This document shows positions 26,797 to 35,566 of a stretch of DNA of 64,000 nucleotides, one piece after another. The stretch is from Actinoalloteichus_B caeruleus (lineage in GTDB: Bacteria > Actinomycetota > Actinomycetes > Mycobacteriales > Pseudonocardiaceae): assembly GCF_000718005.1 (NCBI RefSeq), contig NZ_JODV01000010.1; one strand, 5' to 3'. The stretch's first letter is position 1; every line of letters begins with the position of its first letter. Made by a program: the position numbers and the translations under genes. A model generated the notes under the pieces. It saw only the letters and a list, made by a program, of their open reading frames with translations, searched no databases and had not been told where the DNA came from.

Positions 26797-28519
26797 CCCC
26801 GAGTTCCGGGCACTGCTGGTCGCGTTGTCCCAGCACGAGGTCTTCCACGACCGCCCAGGACTGGACCACCAGCGGCGCTGCGCCCTGACCTACGACCGGC
26901 TGCGGGTCGTCGGCGAGCACCTGCCCCCGGGCAGTGAACTCCTGGCACGACCGCGCCGGCTGTTCATGGCCTTGGAGTGGGCCGCCGTCACCGACCCCCC
27001 GCTGTTCCTCGCCCTCACCCTCCACGTGTGCCTGAGCCTGGGCGCCGTCGTCGAGTTCGGCGGGGACCGGGCACGGCGGCACGTGCGCGACCTCGACGAG
27101 ATGCGCGCCTTCGGCGCCCTGCTGGTCACCGAGGTCGGGCGGGGCAACAGCCACCTCGGCATCCGCACCGTCGCCGACCACGACCCCGCCACCGGGGGTT
27201 TCGTGCTCACCACACCCGACGAGACCGCCAGGAAGTTCATGCCGAACGTGGGGCTGCCCGGAGTGCCGAAGACCGGAGTCGTCTACGCACGGCTCCGCGG
27301 GGGCGGGCGGGACCACGGCGTGTTCCCCTTCGTCGCGCCCATCCGCACTGCCGAGGGCACCCCCGAGGGCGTCCACGTGGTCCCACTCCCCGAGGCGCCG
27401 CTGCTACCCCTGGACTACGCCCTCATCCAGTTCGACGCCCTGCGGCTGCCCCGGGACGCGCTGCTCTCCGACGACGCCCACCTCGACGACGCCGGTGTGC
27501 CGCAGGATCCCCTCGGCGGCGGACAACGGCGTCTCCGCCGGTCCCTCGACATCCGGCATGGCGCCTGGGTCGCCTCGGCGGCGGCCCTGGCCGCCGTGAC
27601 CAGGGCGAGCGTCGTCAACGCGCTCCGCCACAACCGGCACCGGACCACCGCCTCACCCCTCACCGTCGAACGGCCGGTCCTCGACCACCGCGCCCACCGG
27701 CGTCCCCTCGCCCTCGCGCTGGCCGACTCCTACGCGTTGACCCGACTGGTGGACCGGGTCAAGACCGCCTGGTCCGGGGGAGCGCGGGCCGACGCGGACG
27801 ACCCCGCCTGGCGGCCCGGACCCGGGCTGAACCGCACCTGCGGGCTGGTCAAGGCCACCGCCAGCGCCCTGGCCGCGCGGGTCATCGGCGAGTGCGGACT
27901 GCGGTGCGGGGCGCACGGCATGTTCCGCCCCGGCCGGTGGGTGGAGTACCAGGGGCTCGCGCACATGCTGGGCCCGGCGGCCGGGGACGGCTACCTGATC
28001 ACCCTGGAAGCGGCGCGTGCCCTCGCCGGGGGAGACCACTACGCGCCACCGCCCGCGCAGGGCCCCACCGGGCCCCCGACCACCCCGACCTCCTGGACGG
28101 CGCTGGTCGCCGCCCGGGAACGGTCGTTGCACGAGCGGTTGACCAGCGAGCTGGGGGTGGCACGGCGACACGGCCAGTCCGGGTTCGACGCGTGGAACGA
28201 TCGGAGCCCGCTCGGCGTGGACCTCGCCGAAGCCCACGCGGCCACCCTGCTGGTGGAATCCGCCCTCGCCCCGCCGGACCGGTCCGTCCCGGCCCGCGCC
28301 GCCCGACTGGCCGCGACCCTCGGCGCCCTGCACGCCTCGAAAGTCCTGCTCCGCCACGCCGACTTCTACCTCACCGAGGGCCTGCTCACCCCGGAGGCGC
28401 TGCGCGGACTCGCCGGCGGGGAGCACGCGCTGGTCGACCAGGCCGTGGCCGACCTCGACGCCGTGCCGGACCTCCTCGACCTCCCACCCGGGTCGGCCGG
28501 GCCATCCGAGCCCCGGTGA
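26780..28519 (+). CDS. Acyl-CoA oxidase/dehydrogenase-like flavoprotein
   Basis: 579-residue protein resembling acyl-CoA oxidases: helical N-domain, then TEVGRGNSHLGIRT and KFMPNVGLPGVPKTGVVYARL in the middle beta-domain, and a C-terminal helical FAD region with ECGLRCGAHGMFRPGRWVEY. Acyl-CoA oxidases use FAD to place a trans-2 double bond. ATG 26780 overlaps the end of the megasynthase gene by 17 nt and has GGGAGGAG upstream, so it is translationally linked. It may desaturate the finished acyl chain on ACP or CoA. I could not assign the catalytic base with confidence. Length is nearer to oxidases (600 or more) than dehydrogenases (about 380). Confidence 0.75.
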   Translation: MRIEDDPEFRALLVALSQHEVFHDRPGLDHQRRCALTYDRLRVVGEHLPPGSELLARPRRLFMALEWAAVTDPPLFLALTLHVCLSLGAVVEFGGDRARRHVRDLDEMRAFGALLVTEVGRGNSHLGIRTVADHDPATGGFVLTTPDETARKFMPNVGLPGVPKTGVVYARLRGGGRDHGVFPFVAPIRTAEGTPEGVHVVPLPEAPLLPLDYALIQFDALRLPRDALLSDDAHLDDAGVPQDPLGGGQRRLRRSLDIRHGAWVASAAALAAVTRASVVNALRHNRHRTTASPLTVERPVLDHRAHRRPLALALADSYALTRLVDRVKTAWSGGARADADDPAWRPGPGLNRTCGLVKATASALAARVIGECGLRCGAHGMFRPGRWVEYQGLAHMLGPAAGDGYLITLEAARALAGGDHYAPPPAQGPTGPPTTPTSWTALVAARERSLHERLTSELGVARRHGQSGFDAWNDRSPLGVDLAEAHAATLLVESALAPPDRSVPARAARLAATLGALHASKVLLRHADFYLTEGLLTPEALRGLAGGEHALVDQAVADLDAVPDLLDLPPGSAGPSEPR

Positions 28520-28624
28520 ACCCCGCCCACCGGCCGGGGAGAGCCGCACCGTTACCCGCCCCGTCCCGGCACGCTCCGCGTCGGTACTCCCCGCCGCCCG
28601 CCCCACCGGGAAGGAGCCTCGCGC

Positions 28625-28996
28625 ATGAACCCGTCGCCGTCCGAGGACACCGGGCCCCGCGCCCTGGGCGTGGCCGAACTGGTCCGGCTCGCCGAACTCC
28701 ACCAGGAGGAGGCGTGCCGCCTCCTGGCCCAGGTCCGGGAACTCGTGCGGTGCCGCGACGCCATCGACGGCCCCCACCGCGTCGGACCCGAGCGGGTCCG
28801 CTGGGCACGGCTGACCGACCGCGAACGGGAGGTGGCGGATCTACTCGTCCGGGGAATGCCCAACCGCACGATCGCCCAGGTGTTGGGCATCTCGGAACGC
28901 ACCGTGAAGAACCACCTCTACGTGATCTACCACAAGCTGGGCGTCACCGGGCGGACCCAGGCCGTGATCGTGCTCCTCGGGGGGCCACCCGGCTGA
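28625..28996 (+). CDS. LuxR-type HTH regulator
   Basis: 123-residue protein with a C-terminal LuxR/NarL helix-turn-helix: LTDREREVADLLVRGMPN then GISERTVKNHLYVIYHKLGV (residues about 60-120). The N-terminal 55 residues form a short helical segment with no receiver or ligand domain, so it is an orphan small regulator. ATG 28625 is preceded by GGGAAGGAG. It lies 105 nt downstream of the acyl-oxidase gene on the same strand and is a plausible local regulator of the megasynthase operon. Confidence 0.87.
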   Translation: MNPSPSEDTGPRALGVAELVRLAELHQEEACRLLAQVRELVRCRDAIDGPHRVGPERVRWARLTDREREVADLLVRGMPNRTIAQVLGISERTVKNHLYVIYHKLGVTGRTQAVIVLLGGPPG

Positions 28997-29041
28997 CCGC
29001 GTCGCTCGGTGGGGCGGACGTCCGAGCGGCCCCCGTGACCC

Positions 29042-29449
29042 CTACCTGGGCTGGGGCGACCAGCGGCGGATCGCGTCCAGCGTCGTCTCCGGGGAGGTGT
29101 TGAAGCAGAACCTGACCCCAGGAACGAGGTCGATCAGCAGGTTCAGGATCCGTTCGAAGAGCACGGTCTGCTCGGGATCCAACCGCACGCCCCCACCGAT
29201 CACCACCAGGTCGAAGTGGCGCCCCGCCACCTCCTCGCGGATCCGCCGCTCGGCCTCCTCCGGGTCAGCGCTGACCAGGCAGGTGGTGTTGTCGATGCCC
29301 TCCCGTCTCAGCGCCTCCTGCCCCGACGCGATCCTGGCCGCCAGGGCCTCGTGGTCGAGGTCCGGGTGCCCCGACAGGTCCACCGCGTCGGGTCGCAGCC
29401 CGACCGACAGCACCACCGGTCCCCGCTCCGCCTGCCCACCATTCGTCAT
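29042..29449 (-). CDS. Small conserved protein of unknown function, paralogue 1
   Basis: 135-residue protein that I cannot place in a named family. It reads as an alternating beta/alpha fold: VVLSVGLRPDAVD, a helix, TTCLVS, a helix, DLVVIGGGVRLDP, a helix, and VRFCFNTSPETTLDAI. It is clearly homologous to the protein encoded at 34079-34678 (shared V-G-x-x-P, G-x-x, LFERI/V, FCFNT-S/T-P). The shape resembles a receiver-like or Rossmann-like domain, but I see no phosphorylatable Asp motif I would trust. It converges on the LuxR gene (45-nt gap). ATG 29449. Confidence 0.75.
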   Translation of the reverse strand: MTNGGQAERGPVVLSVGLRPDAVDLSGHPDLDHEALAARIASGQEALRREGIDNTTCLVSADPEEAERRIREEVAGRHFDLVVIGGGVRLDPEQTVLFERILNLLIDLVPGVRFCFNTSPETTLDAIRRWSPQPR

Positions 29450-29688
29450 GCGGCACCACCCTCCGTCGTCCTGTTCTCCACTGTGAACCTATCCGGCGGT
29501 GCCCGACCACCGGGTCGCGGAACATCGCCCCGCCGCCGGAGACGTTGTCCCGCACCCTCTCCGGGCGCGGCCGGTGCACCGTCCTCACCCCAACGGTCCA
29601 GTCGATCCCGGCCAACCGGACCACCCAGCTCCCGCCACCCCGCGCGATCAGCGGAATACCCGGCCGAGGCGGATCGTTGTCCCTCCCC

Positions 29689-30504
29689 ATGAGACTTGAG
29701 GTCGTCCTGCCCGACGAGTCACCGACCATGCCCGCGCGGCGGATCGCGGAACTGGCACGTGCCGCCGAGGACCTCGACTACGACACCGCCTGGCTCCCCG
29801 ACCACATCCTGCCGCCCGACGAGTACGGGGCCGTCTTCGGCGGCGTGTACGAGCCGTTGGTGACGATCGGCCACCTCAGCGCCGCCACCCGACGACTCCG
29901 GCTGGGCACCTCGGTCCTCGTCGTGCCACTGCGGGACCCGTTCGTGCTGGCCAAACAGGTCGCGACACTGCACCACCTCTCGGAGGGACGGTTCGTCCTC
30001 GGCGTCGGCGTGGGGTGGAACGAGCAGGAGTTCCAGGCCGTCGGCGCCGAGTACCCCCGGCGGGGAGCGATCACCGACGACACCCTGGACCTGCTCCGGC
30101 ACCTCCTCGCCGGCGGCGCCGCGCCCTACCGGGGACGGCGGTACTCCTTCGACGTCGGCGTCTTCGAACCGGTGCCGGCGGGTCCCGTCCCACTGATGGT
30201 GGGCGGCAACAGCGACGCCGCCCTGCGCCGGGCCGCGCGCCACGGGGACAGCTGGCAGGGCCTGCCCACCTCGCCGCCGGTGTTCGCCGAGCGTGCCTCC
30301 GCCCTCGCGGCCCTCGCCGGCGACCGCCACGTCACGCCCACCCTGCGGATCGGGTGGGACGGTGGCGGGCCCGTCGAGCGGACGGTCGACGACCTGCTCG
30401 CCTACCGGGAAGCCGGAGCGGAGGCGGTCGCCGTCCACTTCGGAGACCATGAGGGATTCGCCCAGCGGATGGAGGAACTGCGCCGCGCCCTGGACACCCT
30501 CTGA
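29689..30504 (+). CDS. LLM-class (luciferase-like) F420/FMN-dependent oxidoreductase
   Basis: 271-residue TIM-barrel oxidoreductase of the bacterial luciferase superfamily, likely an F420-dependent subgroup. Motifs: MPARRIAELARAAEDLDYDT, WLPDHI, LRLGTSVLVVPLRDPFVLAK, LSEGRFVLGVGVGWNEQEF, and VPLMVGGNSDAALRRAARHGD. These are typical flavin/deazaflavin and substrate-loop positions. ATG 29689 begins the homologous region; only a distant GAGGCGG precedes it, so a short or leaderless 5' end is possible. It ends facing the MFS gene with a strong hairpin in the gap. It may supply a redox step for the neighbouring lipid-like pathway, but the substrate is unknown. Confidence 0.85.
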   Translation: MRLEVVLPDESPTMPARRIAELARAAEDLDYDTAWLPDHILPPDEYGAVFGGVYEPLVTIGHLSAATRRLRLGTSVLVVPLRDPFVLAKQVATLHHLSEGRFVLGVGVGWNEQEFQAVGAEYPRRGAITDDTLDLLRHLLAGGAAPYRGRRYSFDVGVFEPVPAGPVPLMVGGNSDAALRRAARHGDSWQGLPTSPPVFAERASALAALAGDRHVTPTLRIGWDGGGPVERTVDDLLAYREAGAEAVAVHFGDHEGFAQRMEELRRALDTL

Positions 30505-30512
30505 CGCCCGGA

Positions 30513-30541
30513 GCGGGCGCCGACGTGCCAGCGGCGCCCGC
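30513..30541. terminator. Hairpin terminator after the LLM oxidoreductase gene
   Basis: Perfect 10-bp stem (GCGGGCGCCG, 30513-30522; complement 30532-30541) with a 9-nt loop, 9 nt after the stop codon, between two convergent genes. Confidence 0.55.
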
Positions 30542-30722
30542 CCGGTCAGCCGCGCCTCCCGTTCCTCAGCCACGGGTCCCCCGGCATCGGAGCGAGGACT
30601 GAAGCTGGTCGTCCGGAAACCGGTTCGCCCCTCGCGCCGCGGCGACCGCCCCGGCGCGCGTACCCGGCGTGGCAGCGCACCACCCACCACCCGCTCGGCG
30701 CACCCGCCGCCCCGGTGCCCAC

Positions 30723-32273
30723 TCACTCGGCCCGCGCGCCAGCGGCGTGGTCGCCGGGAGTCGTGGACCGGGCTGGCCGGAGGAAGCGGAGTGCCAGCGC
30801 ACCCCCGACCACCAGGAGGACCGCGCTCACCGTGGCCGCCAGGCGCATCCCGTCAGCGAAGGCCATCCGCGCCGCGTCGAGCAGCGACGTGCCGACCTCC
30901 GGGGGAAGGTCCTGGGCGAGCGCCACCGCGTTGCCCACCGTCCGCGACGCCTCCTGGAGGTGCTCGACGGCCACACCGCCCGAGGCGTCGGACAACACGC
31001 GGGACGAGTACGTCGCCGAGGCCACCGTCCCGATGAACGCCATCCCGCCGGCCAGGCCGAACTCCGCGCCGCTCTCCGCGACACCGGCGGCCATGCCGGC
31101 CCGCCCGCGAGGCGCCGAACCAACGATCAGATCGGTCATCAGCGCGAGGGTTGGCGTGACACCGACGTAGAGGACGGTGAAACCCAGCACCGTCGAGCCA
31201 AGGTCCAGGTGGTGTGAGGTCACGGCCAGGGCTGTCGCCCCAACCGCCGCCGCGAACAGGCCAGTCGCCACGACCGGCGCCGCTGAGGAGTGGCGGACCA
31301 GCCTCGGCGCGAGCAACGTCGCGCCGATTCCCAGCAGCACCGACGGCAACGTCCACAGCCCGGCCTCGAAGGGGGAGAGGCCGAGGACCGACTGGAGGTA
31401 CTGCATGACGAGCAACTGACTTCCCGCCATCGCGGCCACCGCGAGCAGTTGGGCGACGAACCCCGCGCTGAACGGCGCACGGCGGAACAGCCGCAGGTCC
31501 AGCAACGGGTCCCGCGTCCTCAGCTGACGCCACCCGAACAGGCAACCCAGGACCAGGCCCGCCGCGATCCATCCCAGCGGCTCCCAGCCGCCCCGGCTGG
31601 CCAGTTCCTTGACGCCGTAGACGAACGACAGCACCGAGGCCAGCAGCGCCGTCGCGGAAGCCAGGTCGAAGCGCCCCGGCAACCGTTCCGCACTCTCCGG
31701 GAGCACGAAAGGGCCGACGACCAGCAGCAGCACCATCACCGGGACGCCAACGAGGAAGACCGCGCCCCACCAGAGGAATTCCAGGACGAGCCCGCCCACG
31801 AGCGGACCCACCGCCTCACCCGAGGTGAAAGCCGTCATCCACACCGCCACCGCGAAGGTGCGCCTCGCCGGAGTCCGGATCACGTCGGTCAGGACGGCCA
31901 GCGTCGACGGCATCAGGGTGGCACCCGCGACCCCCAGCAGGGCCCGTGCGGCGATGAGCAGCTCGGCGCTGGATGAGAAAGCCGCCAACACCGAGACCAC
32001 CGCGAAGGCCGCGGCACCGACCATCAGCAGCCGCCGTCGGCCGATCCTGTCGCCCAGCGCGCCCATCACCAGCAGGAAGCCGGCCACCACGAAGCCGTAG
32101 ACATCGAGTATCCAGAGCAGCTGCGTGCCGGTGGGGTCCAGGTCCGCGCTGAGGGCCGGTACCGCCAGGTGCAGCACGGTGATGTCCATCGCCAGCACCA
32201 GGGTCGGTAGGGACAGGACGGCCAACGCCGCCCATTCCCGCCGCCCCAGTCCGCGCGTGCCCGTTCCGTCCAC
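30723..32273 (-). CDS. MFS multidrug efflux permease, 14-TM DHA2 type
   Basis: 516-residue drug:H+ antiporter of the EmrB/QacA group. The N-terminal TMs carry LAMDITVLHLAVPALS and the motif A loop GALGDRIGRRRLL; motif C-like GEAVGPLVGGLVLEF lies in TM5. About 14 membrane helices fit the length. It is transcribed divergently from a MerR regulator whose dyad-bearing promoter (32367-32384) reads toward this gene, with TTGACT at -35. Drug-inducible export is the usual arrangement; the substrate cannot be told. Confidence 0.88.
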   Translation of the reverse strand: MDGTGTRGLGRREWAALAVLSLPTLVLAMDITVLHLAVPALSADLDPTGTQLLWILDVYGFVVAGFLLVMGALGDRIGRRRLLMVGAAAFAVVSVLAAFSSSAELLIAARALLGVAGATLMPSTLAVLTDVIRTPARRTFAVAVWMTAFTSGEAVGPLVGGLVLEFLWWGAVFLVGVPVMVLLLVVGPFVLPESAERLPGRFDLASATALLASVLSFVYGVKELASRGGWEPLGWIAAGLVLGCLFGWRQLRTRDPLLDLRLFRRAPFSAGFVAQLLAVAAMAGSQLLVMQYLQSVLGLSPFEAGLWTLPSVLLGIGATLLAPRLVRHSSAAPVVATGLFAAAVGATALAVTSHHLDLGSTVLGFTVLYVGVTPTLALMTDLIVGSAPRGRAGMAAGVAESGAEFGLAGGMAFIGTVASATYSSRVLSDASGGVAVEHLQEASRTVGNAVALAQDLPPEVGTSLLDAARMAFADGMRLAATVSAVLLVVGGALALRFLRPARSTTPGDHAAGARAE

Positions 32274-32366
32274 CGCTCTCCTCCATCACTCGCCGGGGGC
32301 CCGGTCCGCGACACCCGCCCGGACCGCCATCCGATGCCCCAACCGGAGCACGCGAGGACGGTAGAG

Positions 32367-32384
32367 TCTGACGTGGACGTGAGA
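32367..32384. promoter_or_regulatory. MerR-type operator in the MFS promoter
   Basis: Near-perfect dyad TCTGACGT-GG-ACGTGAGA. On the minus strand it fills the spacer between TTGACT (complement of 32384-32389) and TCTACC (complement of 32360-32365). This is the overlong, operator-filled spacer typical of MerR-regulated promoters. Confidence 0.6.
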
Positions 32385-32404
32385 GTCAAGGAGGACGAGC
32401 GACC

Positions 32405-32797
32405 GTGAGGATCGGTGAGTTGTCACGCCGTGCGGGTGTGAGCGTGCGCGCGCTGCGCTACTACGAGGAACAGGGACTCCTGCGCCCACGACGCCGGCCC
32501 AGCGGCTACCGCGAGTTCGCCGACGGCGACGTCGCGCTCGTCGCGCGGATCCAGACACTGATCTCCGCCGGGTTGAACACCCAGCACATCGCCGAGGTCC
32601 TGCACTGCTTCGACGAGGGCGGCGCGGGAAGCGTCCCCACTCCGACCTGTGCCGAGATGGTCGAGGAACTCGCCGAGGCACGTGCCCGCATGCGAAACCG
32701 CATCGAGGACCTCAGCACGTCGGTGGAACTCCTGACCGCCATCATCGACGCGGCCCCCGAGGAGCACCAGGATTCACCGGCCGCCATCGGCGCATGA
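32405..32797 (+). CDS. MerR-family regulator
   Basis: 130-residue MerR protein: winged HTH at the N-terminus (RIGELSRRAGVSVRALRYYE, EQGLLRPRRRPSGYREF), then a dimerisation helix (about 85-120). It has no obvious metal-binding cysteine pair; Cys residues occur singly (LHCFDEG, TPTCAEM). A drug-type effector is thus more likely than a metal. GTG 32405 with AAGGAGG at 32388-32394. Divergent from the 14-TM exporter gene, with a shared operator. Confidence 0.9.
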   Translation: MRIGELSRRAGVSVRALRYYEEQGLLRPRRRPSGYREFADGDVALVARIQTLISAGLNTQHIAEVLHCFDEGGAGSVPTPTCAEMVEELAEARARMRNRIEDLSTSVELLTAIIDAAPEEHQDSPAAIGA

Positions 32798-33520
32798 AGC
32801 GTCTCCCCGGAGGACCGGCACCGACGGGCCCAGCCGTCGCCCGTCACCCGACTCCAGCCCACGCCGCCACTCCCGGTTGGGCGCCTGTCCCCAGGACCAC
32901 TCCACCGGCGGTCCCTCCCCGGGAGAGCGGGTCGCCCCCTGGCGCCGCCGCTGGTCGTACCACTGGTCGCGCAGCGGCCAGGGGGAGAACGGACCGAGCT
33001 CGCACCCCCAACCCCCCGACCCGGACCAGCCTCGACACGGACGTCGACTCCCGTCGCCAGCCCGATCCGTCGCTGCCCAACCCAACCGCGCACGGGGTCA
33101 CGCCTCCCGGTCATCGTCCTGACCTGCTGGCGGAACGGGGCCGCTCCAGAGAACGGCCGAGGACGTCAGGGCGGAGGCACCGGTGGTCACAGCGGCCGAG
33201 GTCCAGGTCGCGGCGGTCCCGTCGCGGCTGACGGGCACCGAGCACGGGCGGCCGACCCCGGGGCGACGACTCCGCTCCGCAGCGGTCAGCCGCGCCGCCA
33301 GCAGGCCGTTGCCCACCCCCTGTGGCGTGACCTGCGCGGCGGGAAGCGGCACGAGGTCAGCACGACGGGTAGGTCTCAGCGTGCCACCGGAACACCCACG
33401 CCGGGTCTCCCGTCAGGCGACCACGCGGTCCCGCGGCTGAGCCCCGAGACGCCACGGCCCTCCCCGGTCCGCGCGAGCCCGCCCCGGCGGGAAGGCCATT
33501 CGCCCGCCGGACCGTCCGGA
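32798..33520. other. Intergenic, no supportable gene
   Basis: 723 bp after the MerR gene. Several open frames exist on both strands but none has a domain, a ribosome site with plausible spacing, or sensible composition. Confidence 0.5.
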
Positions 33521-33853
33521 TCAGACGGTCGACTCCTCCCGGCTGGCGGGCGTCTCCCCGGCTCGGGCGGTGCAGGTGCGCACCCACAGCTCCCACCCGT
33601 TCAGGGCCTGGGAGCAGTTCCACCCCGTCCACCGCCCCGCCTGGGCACCGCTGCTGCCCGCCCAGTCGCAGAAGCTCTTGCTGCTGTGCCCCTCGCTCTG
33701 CTTCCAGTAGGGGGTGCAGCTCGCCACCTCGACGACCGACGCCGGGGAACAGACGTCCGCCGGGATCGTGGCCGCCGAGACGGCGGGAGCAACGGACACC
33801 ACGGCGCCGCCCACGGCGGCGGCCAGCAGAAGTCCCCGGACGGTCGCGCGCAT
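33521..33853 (-). CDS. Small secreted cysteine-rich protein of unknown function
   Basis: 110-residue protein with a Sec signal peptide: Arg-containing start MRATVRG, hydrophobic core LLLAAAVGGAVVSVAPAV, cleavage likely after SAA. The mature part of about 80 residues has five cysteines (ADVCSP, ASCTP, SFCDW, WNCSQ, RTCTA) and several Trp residues, so two disulphides plus one free cysteine are possible. No family recognised. ATG 33853 is preceded by a weak AGGGAA. It lies in the opposite orientation to the following tandem duplication and small protein gene. Role unknown: secreted antimicrobial, inhibitor or wall-associated peptide are all open. Confidence 0.7.
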   Translation of the reverse strand: MRATVRGLLLAAAVGGAVVSVAPAVSAATIPADVCSPASVVEVASCTPYWKQSEGHSSKSFCDWAGSSGAQAGRWTGWNCSQALNGWELWVRTCTARAGETPASREESTV

Positions 33854-34046
33854 TCGGGTGGTTCCCTTCGTCAGCGGTGCTACTCCTCCAGACCCTGCCC
33901 GGGCGGGCCACGCCCGGGAACCGCCGAACGGCCACCTCCCGGGGCCGCCTTCGGCGGAGCCGACCGGACACCGGGGGGACGCGGGCCCACCGCCGTGTGA
34001 ACGCCGAGCCACCGACGGCGCGCCTCCGAGATCCCGGCGCCCACGG

Positions 34047-34266
34047 GCGACCCGCTCGCCACGCCGCCGCTCGCCACCGTGAAGCGCTGGTCCGCCGTGC
34101 CCGGGCACCCCGGCGGAACACGCCGACGGGGACGAGCAGGACACCCCTGCGCCGAAGGCGACCCACCCGCCACGCCGCCGCTCGCCACCGTGAAGCGCTG
34201 GTCCGCCGTGCCCGGGCACCCCGGCGGAACACGCCGACGGGGACGAGCAGGACACCCCTGCGCCGA
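34047..34266. repeat. 111-bp tandem duplication
   Basis: Two head-to-tail copies with a period of 111 bp; 99 bp (34057-34155 versus 34168-34266) are identical and the left margin differs by only a few bases. The period is a multiple of three (37 codons), so an open frame on either strand stays open across both copies. High identity implies a recent duplication. Confidence 0.9.
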
Positions 34267-34678
34267 CCGCCACGGCGACACCCCCACCACACGTCGGCAC
34301 ATCCTGTTGGTCGGTGTCGAACCGGCACTGGTCAACTTCGACACCATCCCGGGGTGGGACGCCGCCTCGGTGCGCGCGGCCCAGCGGACCAACCGGGCCG
34401 GGCTTCGGCGGCTCGGTCTCACCGTCCACACCTGCGTCCTCGACTTCGAGGGGACGACCGAGGAGACCCTGGTCGACACCCTCTCCACCAGGGAGTACGC
34501 CTGCGTGATGGTCGGTGCCGGCATCCGCGCCGTACCGGAGAACCTCCCGCTGTTCGAACGCGTCGTCAACGCCGTGCACCGCCACGCGCCCGAAGCCCGC
34601 CTCTGCTTCAACACCACCCCGAGCGACACCGTCGAGGCCGCGCGACGAGCCCTGGACGCGATCGAACGGGACCAGTAG
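34079..34678 (+). CDS. Small conserved protein of unknown function, paralogue 2 (start uncertain)
   Basis: The body from about 34285 to the stop (130 residues) is homologous to the protein at 29042-29449: HILLVGVEPALVNFD, THTCVLDFEG-like strand, ACVMVGAGIRAVPEN, LPLFERVVNAVHR, ARLCFNTTPSDTVEAARRA. I cannot name the family. No ATG lies near the start of homology. In-frame GTG codons occur at 34079 and 34190, both inside the 111-bp duplication with identical upstream sequence and no ribosome site, and a TTG lies near 34308. The Arg/Gly-rich repeated N-terminus may not be translated, or the native start may have been lost to the duplication. End coordinate is secure. Confidence 0.6.
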   Translation: MKRWSAVPGHPGGTRRRGRAGHPCAEGDPPATPPLATVKRWSAVPGHPGGTRRRGRAGHPCADRHGDTPTTRRHILLVGVEPALVNFDTIPGWDAASVRAAQRTNRAGLRRLGLTVHTCVLDFEGTTEETLVDTLSTREYACVMVGAGIRAVPENLPLFERVVNAVHRHAPEARLCFNTTPSDTVEAARRALDAIERDQ

Positions 34679-34816
34679 GCAACCCACCCGCATGCTCGGC
34701 CCCGCCTCCAGCGGGCCGGCGACGGCACCGCCGTACCCCACTCCCACCACCCGACCACGGGCAGGCGGGACCAGGACCCGCCTCCTCGAATCCACCCAGG
34801 TCATCGAGAGGCTCGG

Positions 34817-35566
34817 ATGACAGGAACGGCGAGGCCTGGCAGCGTGCCGGGTATGACCGGATTCTCCGCGCGCCTGTGGAACGAGACCGCCGCCCTGCAA
34901 CGGGAGATGACGCTGCTCCCGTTCAACGTCGAACTCGCCGAGGGCACCCTCTCCCGGGACCGTTTCCAGTTCTACCTCGCCCAGGACGCCCGGTACCTGG
35001 TGGGGTTCGGACGGGCACTGGCCGCCGCCGCGGCCCGCGCACCGGACGTCGACGACGTCGCCTTCCTCGCCGGAGCCGCCCGGGAGGCCATCGAGGTGGA
35101 ACGCGCACTCCACGCCGGCTACTTCGCCCGCTACGGGCTGGGCCAGGACGGCCTGGACCGCATCGAGACCTCCCCGACGTGCCTCGCCTACACCTCGTAC
35201 CTGGCCGCGCTGGCCACCACCGGCTCGTTCGGTGAACTGGTGGCCGGCCTGCTGCCCTGCTTCTGGGTCTACCACGAGGTCGGCACCGACATCGTCCGCC
35301 GCCAGCGCACCGGGCCGCCCCGGATCACCGACCACCCCTACCAGGCGTGGATCGACACCTACGCGGACGAGGAGTTCGGGCGGGCCGTCGCCCGCTGCCG
35401 GCAGGCCGTGGACCGCGCGGCCGCGTCGGCCGGCGCCGCCGAACGGGCCGCCATGACGAGGGCCTTCACCCGCGCCTCCGAGTACGAGTGGCTGTTCTGG
35501 GACAGCGCCTACCGGCGCGAGCAGTGGCCCACCCGGCGGTTCCTCCCCACCCCGGGTGAGCGGTGA
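34817..35566 (+). CDS. TenA/thiaminase-2 family protein
   Basis: About 249-residue all-helical protein of the TenA/PqqC-like fold. TenA motifs: RFQFYLAQDARYLVGFGRAL, the nucleophile cysteine (Cys122) in SPTCLAYTSYLAALA, LLPCFWVYHEVG, and YEWLFWDSAYRRE at the C-terminus. TenA enzymes hydrolyse amino-pyrimidine breakdown products of thiamine for salvage; some divergent homologues occur in secondary-metabolite loci. No thiamine genes are nearby, so the physiological substrate is open. ATG 34817 has GAGAGG 5 nt upstream; ATG 34853 is an alternative closer to where homology begins. Confidence 0.85.
   Translation: MTGTARPGSVPGMTGFSARLWNETAALQREMTLLPFNVELAEGTLSRDRFQFYLAQDARYLVGFGRALAAAAARAPDVDDVAFLAGAAREAIEVERALHAGYFARYGLGQDGLDRIETSPTCLAYTSYLAALATTGSFGELVAGLLPCFWVYHEVGTDIVRRQRTGPPRITDHPYQAWIDTYADEEFGRAVARCRQAVDRAAASAGAAERAAMTRAFTRASEYEWLFWDSAYRREQWPTRRFLPTPGER

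Noticed and set aside
18919..28519. Calling the locus an enediyne or PUFA synthase cluster
   Set aside because: No enediyne PKSE cassette partners, no tandem ACPs, no PfaD-type ER; only the KS-CLF tandem is shared.
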